Shown here piece by piece: positions 1 through 11,094 of a DNA stretch of 64,000 bases. Position numbers and translations under genes: made by a program. Position 1 is the first letter of the stretch; each line of letters starts with the position of its first letter. Source of the stretch: Datnioides undecimradiatus (taxonomy: Eukaryota; Chordata; Actinopteri; Lobotiformes; Datnioididae); assembly GCA_008933995.1 (NCBI GenBank), contig WARS01000090.1, positions 3,956,425 through 4,020,424 on the forward strand, in the 5' to 3' direction. The notes beneath the pieces were generated by a model. That model was not told the origin of the DNA. It ran no database searches and saw nothing but the letters and a program-made list of their open reading frames with translations.

Positions 1-364
1 TTATAAGAGAAAACACGAAACGCATAGTAATAGCTAACAAGCTTGCCCCTGAGAATTTAATACACACAGTGACAAAATGAGTGAACTGGTAGCAGTGTGG
101 GAGAGGGTGTCAATAGAAAGTTGAGAATATATCACAAATGCTGCTGTCTCTGTGAAAGTTGATATGCTAGTGTTGCATAGTCCCCCGTGTTGAGAAAGAG
201 GCTCATGACCCAGCACTCCAGATGTGTTTCTCACACGCCACTTTGTGCTAAGGCTCTTCTCTGTGCGGTGAGCTTCGATCCAGAGCAGTCCAAGCAGCAC
301 GAGCGCTGCAGGGGAGGGGAGATTTAGCTGAAGTGATTCCACTCTGCTTTGTTAATCCTGCGGC
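1..364. other. Unique sequence, no gene recognised
   Basis: I see no transposon similarity, splice-bounded open frame or RNA gene here. Short open frames on both strands run into the GA repeat that follows and have no protein-like features. Confidence 0.5.
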
Positions 365-420
365 TGCAGAGTGAGAGGGAGAGGGAGAGAGAGAGGGAAC
401 AACAGAAAGACAGACAGAGC

Positions 421-452
<32 letters not shown>

Positions 453-460
453 CCAGGGGC
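365..460 (+). repeat. (GA)n-rich purine tract
   Basis: An interrupted GAGAGA array with AACAGAAAGACAGACAGAGC in its middle. Purine-only on the plus strand over most of its length. The overlapping open frames are simple Arg-Glu or Ser-Leu repeats and are not genes. Confidence 0.9.
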
Positions 461-587
461 TTGCATCTAACCAGGGATGGTTCTGCAAGTTCAGCCAAGT
501 GGCAACACCAGACATGTGGGGTACTGGAAGGAAGCCTGATACCCACATATCCGGGGCCTCTGTCATAAACACAAACTGTACAATCTT

Positions 588-615
588 GTGCACACACACA
601 CACGCACACACAAAT
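588..615 (+). repeat. (CA)n microsatellite
   Basis: A short, interrupted CA run (one CG interruption). Confidence 0.85.
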
Positions 616-947
616 TTATGTGTAGGCAGGTGACATGAAGGGCCAATTCACCCCCATTTCCTATTTAGACTAAGCATGTCTCCGTAGCTGTCCATTATAT
701 GGTTGGGCAGCAATTGAAAAAGCTGAAATGCCTATGCTTCCTAATATTTCCCACATACTGCACCATAATTTAATTTTATTTGGATGTCCTGATTATAAGA
801 ATGTTACAGTGAATGAATGCTCCATAAAGAGCCATAAACGTCCCACACTGAAACAAAATCCATGGCATGTACAGCACCTGATAATCACCGCATAGTGCAG
901 TATTTGCATTGGATAGATATGTAAATGACTGTTACTATCATGTGTTA

Positions 948-1178
948 ATTAGGGCTGCAACTAACATCATCATTCATTTTTACTAACTCGTGACAATTAT
1001 TTTCACGCTTGGTCTATAAATGGCCAAAAAAATAGCAAAAATTTGAATGAATTGAAATTAATTTAAAATGTGTTTGTCGAGCCAACAATGCAAAAGATTT
1101 TAGCAGTTCACCATCATATACGACGAACAATAGCAGCAAATCCTCACATTTGTGACGCTACGACTAACAATGTTTAAT
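948..1178 (+). mobile_element. Dispersed 'GGGCTGCAACTAA' repeat, left part
   Basis: Begins with AGGGCTGCAACTAAC, then an AT-rich stretch and 'GGTCTATAAATGG', and later 'AGCAGCAAATCCTCACATTTG'-like sequence. These are diagnostic words of a very common teleost interspersed repeat, probably a non-autonomous DNA element, recalled from general familiarity. The copy is diverged and is broken at its right end by a LINE insertion. The right part resumes at 1861 with GCTTGAAAAATGA. Related pieces lie at 2555-2625, 42831-42985 and 43455-43520. Confidence 0.65.
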
Positions 1179-1179
1179 T
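1162..1179 (+). repeat. Target-site duplication, left copy
   Basis: GACTAACAATGTTTAATT here matches GACTAAAATGTTTAATT at 1857-1873 with a single-base indel. The two copies exactly flank the LINE fragment, so they read as the target-site duplication made at its insertion. Confidence 0.75.
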
Positions 1180-1856
1180 AATTTTAAAAGACTGAATACA
1201 TGTGTGTGAAGGAGAGGGGCCCAAGTGGAACGGTAAGGTTACAGGGAGCAGAGGTACAGAAGGTGCAGGACTTTAAGTAGTGAGGGTCAACAGTCTAGAG
1301 CGATGGGGGGGGGGGGTGGAAAAGAGGCAGGCAGGATGGAGTGGGTGGAGAAAGGTGTCAGGTGTGTTGTGTGATAAAAGACTACCAGCAAGACTGAAAG
1401 GAAAGGTCTACAGGACAGTGGTGAGATGTTGTATGGTTTACAGACAGTGGCTTTGAGGAAAAGACAGGAGGAACAGCTGGAGGTAGCAGAGATGAGGATG
1501 TTGAGGTTTTCTTTTCTTTGGGTGTGACCAGGATGGATAGGATCTGGGATGAGTACATTAGAGGGACAGCTCATGGTGAGATGTTTTGGAGATAAAGTCA
1601 GAGAGGCCAGGCTGAGATGGTTTGGACATATTCAAAGGAGGGACAGTGAATATAGTGGTCGAAGGATGCTGAGGTTAGAGCTGCCAGGCAGGAGGCCTAG
1701 AGGAAGGACCAAAGAGGAGGTTTATGGATGTAGTGAAGGAGGACATGAAGGTAGTTGGTGTGAGGGAAGAGGATACAAAGGAAAGGGCGAGATGGAAGAA
1801 GATGATTTGCTGTGGCGACCCCTGAAGGGAACAACTGAAAGGAAAAGAAGAAGAAG
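1180..1856 (+). mobile_element. 5'-truncated non-LTR retrotransposon (LINE), 3' end
   Basis: A remnant of the C-terminal part of a fish LINE reverse-transcriptase polyprotein, probably RTE-like. In-frame blocks include [11 protein letters not shown] (about 1230), a stretch with KVYRTVV-like sequence broken by frameshifts (1370-1430), EQLEVAEMRMLRF (about 1470) and, after 1549, DKVREARLRWFGHIQRRD followed by RRMLRLELPGRRPRGR. The element ends in a gctgtggcgacccctgaagg-type 3' end and an AAGAAGAAG tail. It carries several frameshifts and stops, so it is inactive. It begins part-way through the ORF, as expected of 5'-truncated copies. The flanking 17-18 bp duplication supports insertion by target-primed reverse transcription. 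The exact clade name is uncertain. Confidence 0.85.
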
Positions 1857-1873
1857 GACTAAAATGTTTAATT
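1857..1873 (+). repeat. Target-site duplication, right copy
   Basis: Seventeen bases matching 1162-1179 with one base missing. It lies immediately after the AAG-rich LINE tail. Confidence 0.75.
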
Positions 1874-1925
1874 TCTGCTTGAAAAATGATTTAAAGTTCT
1901 GATTCCTACGATTTCAGTAGTGGTT
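1861..1925 (+). mobile_element. Dispersed repeat, continuation after the LINE
   Basis: TTTCTGCTTGAAAAATGATT resumes the 'GGGCTGCAACTAA' family sequence interrupted at 1178. This shows the LINE landed inside an older copy. Confidence 0.5.
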
Positions 1926-2545
1926 GACCCGGGGACGCCTGTGGTTACCGTAGTAACATTAATTTTAGCTATTTCCTACTGCAAAAACCCCATTTAGCAG
2001 CTACTTTGTCAGAAATAAAATGCAAGAGCATCTGGTGTGTCTGTTGACGGTACAGCCCAACAAACTGATTTCATGATGCGTGTGAGTAGTTCCTCGGAGG
2101 AGCATAACAACGGGATTGGTTCATTTGCTGAGGGGTTGGAGGTGTGCAGCTTGTTGCAGGAGCTCCTTCGTGTTCCATCACTCCTTAGCAATATCGCTTG
2201 TGTCTTGTTTCAAAGAGCAACTCTGGTCGGTTAAACCGAGATGCACCGTCCGACCATCAGCGCTCCTTTCTTGCGCCTCACGTTGTGTTTTTCAGAATTA
2301 TTTATTTATTTATTTTGCCGAGGCATTTTTGAAGAGGTCGCGCCTCCACAGACGTATTTCAGTGTGATCACCCCCCAAAGCAGTGTTACAAGGAGGCAAT
2401 TTGAATCTTATATTGGAAGGGTAGATCCCACCAGCAACAATGAAAACTTTTGTGTAGAGAAGTATCTACAGGATGCACCGAATGGCAATTGCAGACGAAA
2501 TGACCCTTAAATATGATATTTGATGTAAAAAAAAATAAAAAAAGT
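1926..2545. other. Unassigned segment between repeat pieces
   Basis: Holds an open frame of 89 codons (2241-2510, plus) that I do not recognise. It lacks clear splice sites, and the segment sits between two pieces of one repeat family, so it may itself be an inserted element. No function is proposed. Confidence 0.3.
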
Positions 2546-2554
2546 ATTAGAATT

Positions 2555-2625
2555 TTAAAATTGAATTATCAGAATAGTTAATAGCGGATTCATTTTGTAG
2601 AATTGGACTAACTGATTCATCAACT
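2555..2625 (+). mobile_element. Right-end piece of the 'GGGCTGCAACTAA' repeat
   Basis: TTGAATTATCAGAATAGTT, then GCGGATTCATTTTGTAGA and GACTAACTGATTCATCAAC, match the terminal part of the dispersed repeat seen at 948. It is either the far end of that same copy, separated by 1926-2545, or an independent copy. Confidence 0.5.
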
Positions 2626-2639
2626 TATTATTTGAACAT

Positions 2640-3470
2640 TACTTGTTATAGTAAAGTTGGATGAAGTTAGTGTTAATGTTTCAGCATCTGATTACTATTT
2701 ATGTATTATTAATATGTAGAATAATGACACAATGTCAGATTCCTGATAAGATAAGAATGAAACAAATTACTTAAATATCATCTTTGTGTTAAAGCGTCGG
2801 TCAAGTTTAAAGTGAAATGATCTGTTTTTGCAAAAGCTGCCGTGCAGGGTATTTTACTGATTTCTCTTACATTTCCGGGATGATGTTCAACCTTTGAGTC
2901 AATCTGTTTGCATGACAGAGTGTGGATACATCCTATACTGTCTTAACTGTGGATTTCATGCGTTGTTTGGAAATTGCACTGCAGCGCTGCTTCAATTTCC
3001 TAATCGCTACGATTAATAAAGATGATTGGGGTCAGAAGTTCTCCCCCTAGGCCGCACGGATGTGACGGGCATGAGAAAGACAATGAGCATTGTGTGTGTC
3101 TGTGTTGAGTTTGGGAGCCGCGCTCATCTGCAGCTTTAAACAGTCACGCAGAGAATAATTTTGATGATTGTGATGTTAACCACAGCTGCATTAAAACAAT
3201 GAGTCATTCACCAAAAGCTGCAATTATTGGTATTAAACCCACGTGCACCTAACCCTTCCACAGAGTGGTTCAACAAGTCACCTCAGGAAACAATGTGCGC
3301 TCTGTCTATGTATAATTCAAGTGATCCACTTGTAGCACTCTGGAAAAATAAACAAATAAATAGCGTCGCAAAAAAAACAAATAAAGCAACAACAATACAA
3401 GAGTATCACGGGGGAAAAAAGCACAAACACCAGCTTTGTCTATGTGGTGAAAAACGCACAAATGAAATGG
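2640..3470. other. AT-rich unique sequence
   Basis: No gene, RNA or recognisable transposon. Local features are ordinary AT-rich runs and short poly-A tracts. Confidence 0.45.
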
Positions 3471-4200
3471 ATTTCAAGCTCACGCCCTTTGCTCTCTTTC
3501 TCTCTGTTTCTCTCTTGCCCCCAGGCCCCCACCCCACCCCGAAAAATGTTTTAGTTAAAGTGATATTAGGAGAGGAGCGAGTGTGGGCGGTGATTTTTGG
3601 TTAAATGTGGGGGTAATCAGCTTAATGCAGAGTTAAAGGGCCGATGGGACGCCGGCCAAATCTCCGGGCTATTAAAGTCGCACCATGTCCCCGGCGGTGA
3701 CCTCATCCTCAGCTTTAATTATGGCAATAGTGTCTATCTCCTTTGGCTCCTCTCTTTCACCCTCTCTCTCTCTCCTTCCCTCTCCGGTTCTTCGTCGGGC
3801 TTGCCCGTTCCCACCGTTTCTCTTTTACTTCCTTTGCAGCCCTCTGCTGTTCGACATCCTTACTCGTTCCAAAGTGTCGTAAACCTCATTTAAACTCCCG
3901 CGGCAGCGCTCGCTTTCTCAGCCTCACTTACAGATGTTGCCTCTCCCCCTTTTGCGCTCTCGTGTTCCTCCACGCTCGTGTTATTTCTGATCCTTCCTTC
4001 CCTTCCCCGCCCTCCCCACTACTCCTCCCCCCCCACATGCTCTCTACTTCCGTTCCAACCTCTCCATCCTTCCCTTTTGAGTGTACAGTCTATCTCCTTA
4101 CCTCCTTTTTACTTTTATATCTTCCATCAAGCCTCCATTTTTTTTTTTTTTCCCCTGGGCCTCCCTCTCCCCCTCCCTCCCTTTGTGCCTGTCATCTTCG
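3470..4200 (+). repeat. Pyrimidine-biased tracts flanking a CpG-richer block
   Basis: Plus-strand sequence is dominated by C and T at 3490-3540 and 3740-4200, ending in a poly-T/poly-C run at 4139-4156. The overlapping 192-codon plus frame is Leu/Ser/Pro/Phe low-complexity translation, not a gene. A CpG-richer block at about 3628-3735 interrupts the bias. Confidence 0.7.
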
Positions 4201-4439
4201 TCAGTACATGCTGGAAGTGAACGACAGCAACGAAAAGTGCGCTGCTGATTTGATTATAAGGAGAGAGGCCAGTGGGTGGTCTGGTACTATAATGGTAGTT
4301 CTGAGAAATAAAAGGTTTTAATAATTACAAGTTAAAACCAGTGTACAGTAGTAAAAGCTGCAGTCATATTTGCTCCATGGGAAGCAGTGGTTAGGCCCCC
4401 CGCCCCCCCACAGCCCAACTGTCTCTTGGCATTTCAGTG

Positions 4440-4765
4440 ACTCCCTCCCTGTACGCCTGACATAGCTCAGTCTTTATCTATGTCTCCTTCATCCAGATTC
4501 AACCTTATCCTTTTTGCTATACCCTTTTACTCTTTCAGGAAAAAAAAACACAATAAAATTATATAACCTGTCTCTCTAATTCCTTCTGCATTATGATTCC
4601 ACCTCTCCACTCCCTAGCACCACTTTACTCTCTCCATTTCCATCCTCTTCGATCCTTCTGTCCAACTCTGTCTCACCTCTTTTCTACCGCCTCTACTTTT
4701 CCGCCCTAATCACCTTCTTCTTTTTTATCTTTATTTTATTCCCTGTTTTATTTCATTCCGCCGAA
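4440..4765 (+). repeat. Pyrimidine-biased tract
   Basis: A second C/T-skewed stretch (CTCTCC, CTTCTT, TCCATTTCC words) without coding features. Confidence 0.6.
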
Positions 4766-5202
4766 GGCTTCACTCGCTTCCTGTTACAATGCGGTATCAA
4801 TATTGCAAAAAGAACCACTGGCGGCCGCTCATGTTCAACCACTCACATAAATTCTTAATTCCTCTAATTCATCTCCATGGGCTAAACACACGCATGCTTA
4901 CGCTATCTCCCAAACCCACCGAGAGATGAACACAAATTATATATACACACACACACACATAGACAGGAAAGAACAACCAAACACAACATTTGGATAATAC
5001 ACACGAGCAAATGCCAGTGTGCGTACAAGTGCGTGCTGGTACGCACACGCACGCACAAGTAAACATAGAGACAGTGTCACACAGCCATAGCATCGCTGCC
5101 AAACATCTGTTGGCACATCTATAATTTCAACAGAACCCCGGTATGCCATTGAGATGCACATATTGCCAGCTGGGCTAACACTTCTGCCAGCTTCACAGCT
5201 GC

Positions 5203-5204
<2 letters not shown>

Positions 5205-5256
<52 letters not shown>
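5205..5256 (+). repeat. (TG)26 microsatellite
   Basis: Uninterrupted TG array. A shorter AC run lies at 4942-4960 and another TG run at 5285-5298. Confidence 0.95.
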
Positions 5257-5259
<3 letters not shown>

Positions 5260-6125
5260 TGAGGACGGGGGTGCCGCCTAAGCATGTGTGTGTGTGTGCG
5301 CTCCTTTCTGTGTTTGTGTTGGGGGGGAAAAAAACAAAAAAACCTGCCATCTGACTACTCCTTTGCATACTCCTAATTTCCGCCTTAGGTCATGTCACTA
5401 TACATTGTTACCCATGATGCATTTCACTTACAGCACTACAAAAAGTCAGTCGGGATTCAGAACTTAACTCAAAGCACTGAACTGCTTCGACGTGTTGGCA
5501 ATTGCCGTGCATCAGTCCAACACAATAGCAAGTTCCTGTGACAAAGGTCATCTGAATAAGGCAGATCTTTATATTCCCCATGCAGCACTTATTCCCTTGA
5601 ACCAGGTGTATTATAACGTGGTCTACATTTACAAAGTCTCTGAGGCTTCTTTTCCGACATCAGACAATCAAACATTTACCTACTTTGCACTGTAACCTTA
5701 CACAGTCGCATTAATCATTGTCTAGTACAATTGCCCGTTTCAAAGTACTCCTTTTATCTAGCTTAATCGGCCCTTAATCTCAGCCTCATGCAAATTTACC
5801 TGCGATTTTACTGAATTTAATTAGTCACGCTGACTGATGACAGACATGTATTATACCTGCGAGTCCTCAAAGGCAGTCGGCCTGAGAAGGGGTTCAGCTC
5901 CTCGCTGCCCTTCATTTTCTACAGTCTACATGTTGCCGCTGATAAGAATTCAGCGGGATATGTTTATGATGGAAGTGAGCATCAGTAAACAGGAACTAGC
6001 AGATCTGAAAAGCATGTTAACTAACTGCTAATGCATGTTTAAATGCACAGTGGATGGTTATCCGCTGTAGTGAAGAATATAGCATATGAGGGCTGAGAGG
6101 AGCAAAAACAGTAGTCTCCACATGA
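5260..6125. other. Unique sequence with possible regulatory block
   Basis: No gene recognised. About 5735-5850 is AT-rich with ATGCAAAT (octamer) and TTTAATTAG (homeodomain-type) words close together, and is listed among the findings. Confidence 0.4.
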
Positions 6126-6130
6126 AGCAT

Positions 6131-6453
6131 GCATCCATCCATCTTCTTTAATCACTTATCCCTTCCAGGGTCAGGGAGGTGCTGGAGCATATCCTAGCAG
6201 ACAATGGGCAGGAGGAAGGGTACCCACAGGACAGGGTTGCCACTCTCAAACATAGACAGACAAAGTCTTTCACACTCACATTCATGACTACAGTCAGTTC
6301 AGAATTCGCAAAGCCAGAGTGCTCAGAGGCAAAATAAAGCAACAGCAGAGACGCCGCGAACTTAACACACAAGGACCCCAGTCAGGAATCGAATCCAGCA
6401 CCTTCTCGCTGCGAGGCAAAGTGCTAACCACAAAGCTACGGCGCCACCTGGCC
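6131..6453 (-). mobile_element. tRNA-derived SINE with GATG-type tail
   Basis: Read on the minus strand, it starts with a tRNA-like head: an A-box-like TGTGGTTAGCA, then CTCGCAGCGAGAAGG and a B box GGATTCGATTCC. The body has ACTGTAGTCATGAATGTGAG and GTCTGTCTATG words and the end is GGAAGGGATAAGTGATT. The tail is GATGGATGGATG (plus-strand CATCCATCCATC at 6132-6143). This order of tRNA head, body and short tandem tail is typical of the very abundant teleost SINE whose genomic copies end '...AATGGATGGATG'. The copy is diverged. The 74-codon minus-strand open frame inside it is incidental. Confidence 0.8.
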
Positions 6454-6459
6454 AATTAT

Positions 6460-8180
6460 TCAGTATCATTGAATTATCCCATCTACTGACATTCTGCATG
6501 TGAGACATTTAGAGGACATCTGTAATCAATGAAATGTATTGTCGACATGTAAAATAAATAAATAACTCAGGCAGGCAGCCGTTTTGTGAAAAAGTCAAAC
6601 CTTTAAGTGTACAGTGGTGTAAATCTCAGTACTAATTTTCATCAAAGAGCATTTTATCAAAGTGTGTTTGGTTTGGAAGTGTGGAGCTTCAGTAATATGG
6701 TAACAAGCGGTCAAATGTTTTAACCCCCGTCTAATGATTTGGTTCAGTTTTTGCTGTGTGATGCTGGTGAAGCCTGTGAAATATGGATTAAACCTCTGCA
6801 AATGTTAGTAATTTGAGTCCCTACGCTACAGCACAGATTATATTGAAATTCCAACATGTTAATGCACATCACATCTTTGCGCAAACTGCAGATAATGACT
6901 CGCCGTTGCAATGCAAACCCTTTGTGCAGTTAGGGTAAATATTATACATTTTTGCTTTAGCCAGTGGTGGGCTTGAGGAAATTCAAATCTCACTGCACTT
7001 CCTAATTGCATTACAATCTAAACATTATAGATAATTCTATAAATACAATGCCTTTGAGAGGTGAGAGGCATATGGTTGCATGTCACTGCATCCGTGTCAC
7101 TCCATTACATCATCATTTTGTGGGTGGATTTTTTTTTTTTTAATCAAACAACAAGCTAAGACCTGTTCTGCTTAAAAGAGACTAATTTATCACAGTCTGA
7201 AAAACCTTTGAATCTGAGTAGTAATGTGGATTCGTTCCATATCCAAATTAACAAACTGACACAGGCGTCTGCAATACAAGATACCTCGTGCACCGGCTGT
7301 GTATTAGATTATTTAGTTGGGCGCATGATGGATGTGGTTACGACATCTTATACAGATATTATGCCATTGTGATTTCTTTCTCTATACGGTATACTGAATC
7401 AGGTAAGATATTGATTTGCATGAAAAGTACATATCCATCAGTTCTAGATGGTGTCTGTGAGATTGGATGGGTGTTTTCAAAGATATAAGTATTGATTTAA
7501 TATCTCAGCATTCATACCTTGAGGTCCTTTCAAAGATTGGCAGGCTCAATTTCATTTTAATTATACCTTTAGGTGCTGCTGTCTGTATCTAATTGCAAAA
7601 CATCTGAAATATTACATGCCTCAATTTGATCTCGACAAACTGTGCTCTATATTTGGTCCATTTTCGCCCTGTCCAGAGGAGCAGTAAGTTTGTCCAACTT
7701 TTGCCTAGTCAGTCGCAAATTATATACTTTGTAGGCTTTATCCTGGTATAATGGAGGACTTGTTTCTGTGTGGACATGGATGAAAACAGGAGTAACCACA
7801 GATCTGCAGGAGTCTCTAAAAAAGCTGTGAAGTCTGGGCAGACAGAAGAGGCTGGAGCAAGAGTGGAGGGAGGGAGACAGACCGTGGGTGGAGCGTGAGA
7901 AAGATGGAGGAGGGGAAAAAGGATCATTTTGCTGTTTATTTGTTTTTTTTTTCCAGGTTATTTCTAACCTCTTTATGTTCACTATGAGGCAATGTACAGC
8001 TGCCAGAAAATAGTTTTACCAGCACCACGTGTACAGGTTTTAACTAGGACACCAAAAGCGCATTTAAATGTTTGGAAGCCATCTTAATGTCAGAAGTCGA
8101 GCAGGAAATGCCCCCTTTCCTGTGAGTCCTGTGACGTTCTCCTCGCATCCTTCATCCTGCACTGCAGCATGGAAAGCTGA
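6460..8180. other. Intergenic or intronic unique sequence
   Basis: No gene or transposon recognised. A poly-T run (7129-7141) and a purine-biased stretch at 7850-7925 are the only low-complexity features. Confidence 0.45.
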
Positions 8181-8185
8181 CTAAG

Positions 8186-8206
8186 AGGGAGAGAGAGAGA
8201 GAGAGA
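8186..8206 (+). repeat. (GA)n microsatellite
   Basis: Short GAGA array. Confidence 0.85.
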
Positions 8207-10320
8207 CTAACGCAAAATGTTGAGAGATACAAACAGCATTAAGCCACATTAAAGAAGATTAGGGCAAGCAATCAAGTATTGGTCGTCATGGAAACACCAA
8301 GCCTAAACTGTTATTAAGTGGAGCCGGCTGGCTAGCCAAGACTAAGATTCTACAATGGGGATAAGCTAAATGTTATCTACCCAAGCCCCCCCCCCCCTCC
8401 TCCCTCAGCTTTCCGTCTGTAATTCGGGATAACATGACAATCTACATCCCAGATAATCTTTGTCCTCTAAATGTATTTATGCTTGTTCTGCTTATTTATG
8501 GCAACATGGATTGTGCAAAGAATTTTTTTCCCGGGGTTTGTATTATATTTATCCACAACCGTGATTCCATAAGGAACACTTAAAGGCATTAAGGGGTTAC
8601 ATGTCAATACAAGTGTGACAGTTTAAGGATGGTTTATACGTTTAGGGGGATTTTCATACCTTTTTTTTTTTTTTTTTTAAACCTAAACCCTCAAATTATG
8701 ATCAGTGGTATTTCAGCTCCCTGGTCCTCACCATAAAAGGTAACCATTTGTTTTCCTTGATTGTGTGAAAACCACCGCCGTGAGGAGAACTGCCCCAGTT
8801 CCCGCTGAGCCAAACAGACAGGAGGGTGAGATGCTTTTCAGCCACCCAATTGGGATTTTTGAAAAACAGTCAGGCTTAAATATGAGCGCTAAGCCAGAGG
8901 GCGCCACAAGGCGAGTCACTAGCACAGAGGAACATAAGGACACCATTGTGTGTGGAAGTATAATTTAAAAACAAAATGTTATTTCAAGCTAAGTACTCAT
9001 GAACATATTACACAGCACATTATACACTCATTACAGAGTCTGAACAATAATGTGCCTCAGCTCGATGCTGAATGATATGCTGTATGGTGAATCCTATTAG
9101 GTATCTGATACACATTTAGTGTGTCCTTATAATAATAACTGAGAATAAAATTAGTTGTGTATTTAAAAGCTTTGCGTCGGTCCGTGGTGCACATGATGTA
9201 TCAGCAAAGATGCAATAACGCAACACTTTGAAATTAAAGGAGCATTAAAACAAACAACAATAAAACAGCCAAGTGCATAAGGAATATTAACTGCAACTGT
9301 GTTCCATTAAAAATTATTAATACCGTCTGCTAATGTACCTGCCCCAAAACTCTTTGGATACTATCTCCACCTGTTGTCCCACACTTGTTAACTTATGGTT
9401 CACTTGTTCTAAAAAGATCTACAAAACAAAGGCTGACGTTTGAAGATAGTTCTTCTCTGCGTTCTTCACAACGCATGCTGTAAGTGCAAGCCCACTCTTA
9501 CAATGCAATAAGCAGGTATAGAAAACAATGGAATGATCTAAATGAAGTTAACCATCCAAGGCTAAAGTCAGTATGCATTTGTGCCACGAATGTCTAATCT
9601 GATATTGTTATGATCCTGACTTCAAAATGTATCATTAGAATTATATATTAGAATTATAACTATTTAGGCTGCAGAATGAGATGGATTAATGGATCCAGTT
9701 GAAGAAATTAAATAACTAGGCTATAGCAGTAGTTGTCGGAAGCTATGTAGCTAGGAATGAAATCCAGAGTGAGTAATGTCTGGCATTGTAGAGCATAGCA
9801 TGTAGAGGAAGCCTTGAGGAATGTAAGCATGAAGCATTTAGCAGCTAAGAAGACTAATAATTCATCTAAGAGTCGGTAGAAACCAAAATGAAGGTGACTG
9901 GAAATCAAATATTGGACGTAGATTTCATTCTGAGTTGAGACTGTGTCTACCCGACGGATGTAATGTTGCAGCATTCGCATATACAAGGTGTGCAAATAAG
10001 CAACGTTTCGCTAACAAGTCTGCGATCTTCAACTTCGAAAGGTAATAATATGTTTTTCATTCATAGAGAATTTACTTGGACAGACTGCCTAGGCATATGA
10101 ACTATCCAACTATATTTGGCGACCCACATTTTTAAGTTTTTATTTCTTTATCTGACTGAGTGAATGACACCACCCGCAATCGATAAACTGCTGGACAATG
10201 TCCCTGCTCTCTTCCTCCCAAAACAAAGGTGTACTGGCAGTCTGACACGCTTGTAGGGAAAGAAAGAAAGAGAGATCTTTGGTGTTAGGTCCTTCCTGCC
10301 GATGCACTCACTGACTGTGG
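8207..10320. other. Intergenic or intronic unique sequence
   Basis: Holds poly-C (8387-8398) and poly-T (8661-8679) runs. No coding region is supported. A CTCF-like word at 8894-8904 is annotated separately. Confidence 0.4.
8894..8904 (+). promoter_or_regulatory. Partial CTCF-like motif
   Basis: CCAGAGGGCGC fits the 3' eleven positions (SYAGRKGGCRS) of the usual CTCF core, but the preceding AAG does not fit the CCA start. This is motif similarity only. Occupancy is unknown. Confidence 0.25.
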
Positions 10321-10329
10321 TGCAGTCTC

Positions 10330-10545
10330 ATGTTTAATTTTCTGCCCACTTCGCCGTTATTATTAAAGTTTGTAGGAGTAATCGCACCTGGTTTATGCAG
10401 ATGTTACGCTTGGTGCCAAGGTGGTTCGGATCATTTCGATGGACTGCGTCATTCACGACAAGCCTCCCCCGCATGCCGTTCACCTGCTGCTGTGAAAAAC
10501 GGATTCGCGGGTGAATAAAGACAAAAGCCTTGTTCTTTGAGCTGG
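10330..10545. promoter_or_regulatory. CpG-richer unique block, possible conserved non-coding element
   Basis: CpG dinucleotides are much denser here than in neighbouring DNA (TTCGCCG, ACGGATTCGCGGG). The block starts at TTTAATTTTC and has no repeat similarity. The overlapping open frames differ between strands and none is protein-like. This is inference from composition only. Confidence 0.2.
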
Positions 10546-11094
10546 TGAAAATCAACCGAGTAGATGCAGATGGGGAGGAGCAAGCTGGTGTGTGGGTGGT
10601 AAGAAAGGTGTAGGTGTGTATGTGTGTTGGGAAAACTAAAGGAAAATGCAAGGCGAGCAGATTCAAGTAGTTCAGAGGGAGTAAACACTCAAATAAGGTG
10701 GAGAATCAAGTGAGATTACAATTAGGAAAAAAGAAATAACCCATTATAATAAGGGTCATTTATTAGTTCACATCTTTCAATAGAAACAAACAAATTGCTG
10801 GTAGCATGGTAAAAGCTGAGGAGGCCAGGTTTTTGTGTGAGGGCCAGGCTTTTCTAGGTCCCGCAAGCAATACAGCACGAACCGGTGCAGAGAGGTGGCG
10901 GTTCTTTCTGTTTAAGCACAGGTTCCATACCGGGGAGAGAACGCAACAACATCAACAGTCATAGATTAACCAAGCTTTTATTTTCTACTCCTACCTCATT
11001 ATTAGGTCAACGGCACACAATCCCTGCATGCTCGTCATCCATTACACAGAAGTGTCGACACTGCTCATCCAGGAAGTAGCTTTGGCTCCTACAA

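Noticed and set aside
2241..2510. 89-codon plus-strand frame as a small gene
   Set aside because: Not recognisable, lies between transposon pieces and has no splice or promoter evidence.
3743..4321. 192-codon plus-strand open frame
   Set aside because: Translation is Ser/Leu/Pro/Phe low complexity from a pyrimidine tract, so it is not a gene.
4869..5368. Open frames rich in Cys-Val or His-Thr
   Set aside because: These translate the (TG)n/(CA)n arrays. The same holds for frames near 12.6, 31.0, 39.2, 41.9, 47.6 and 61.4 kb.
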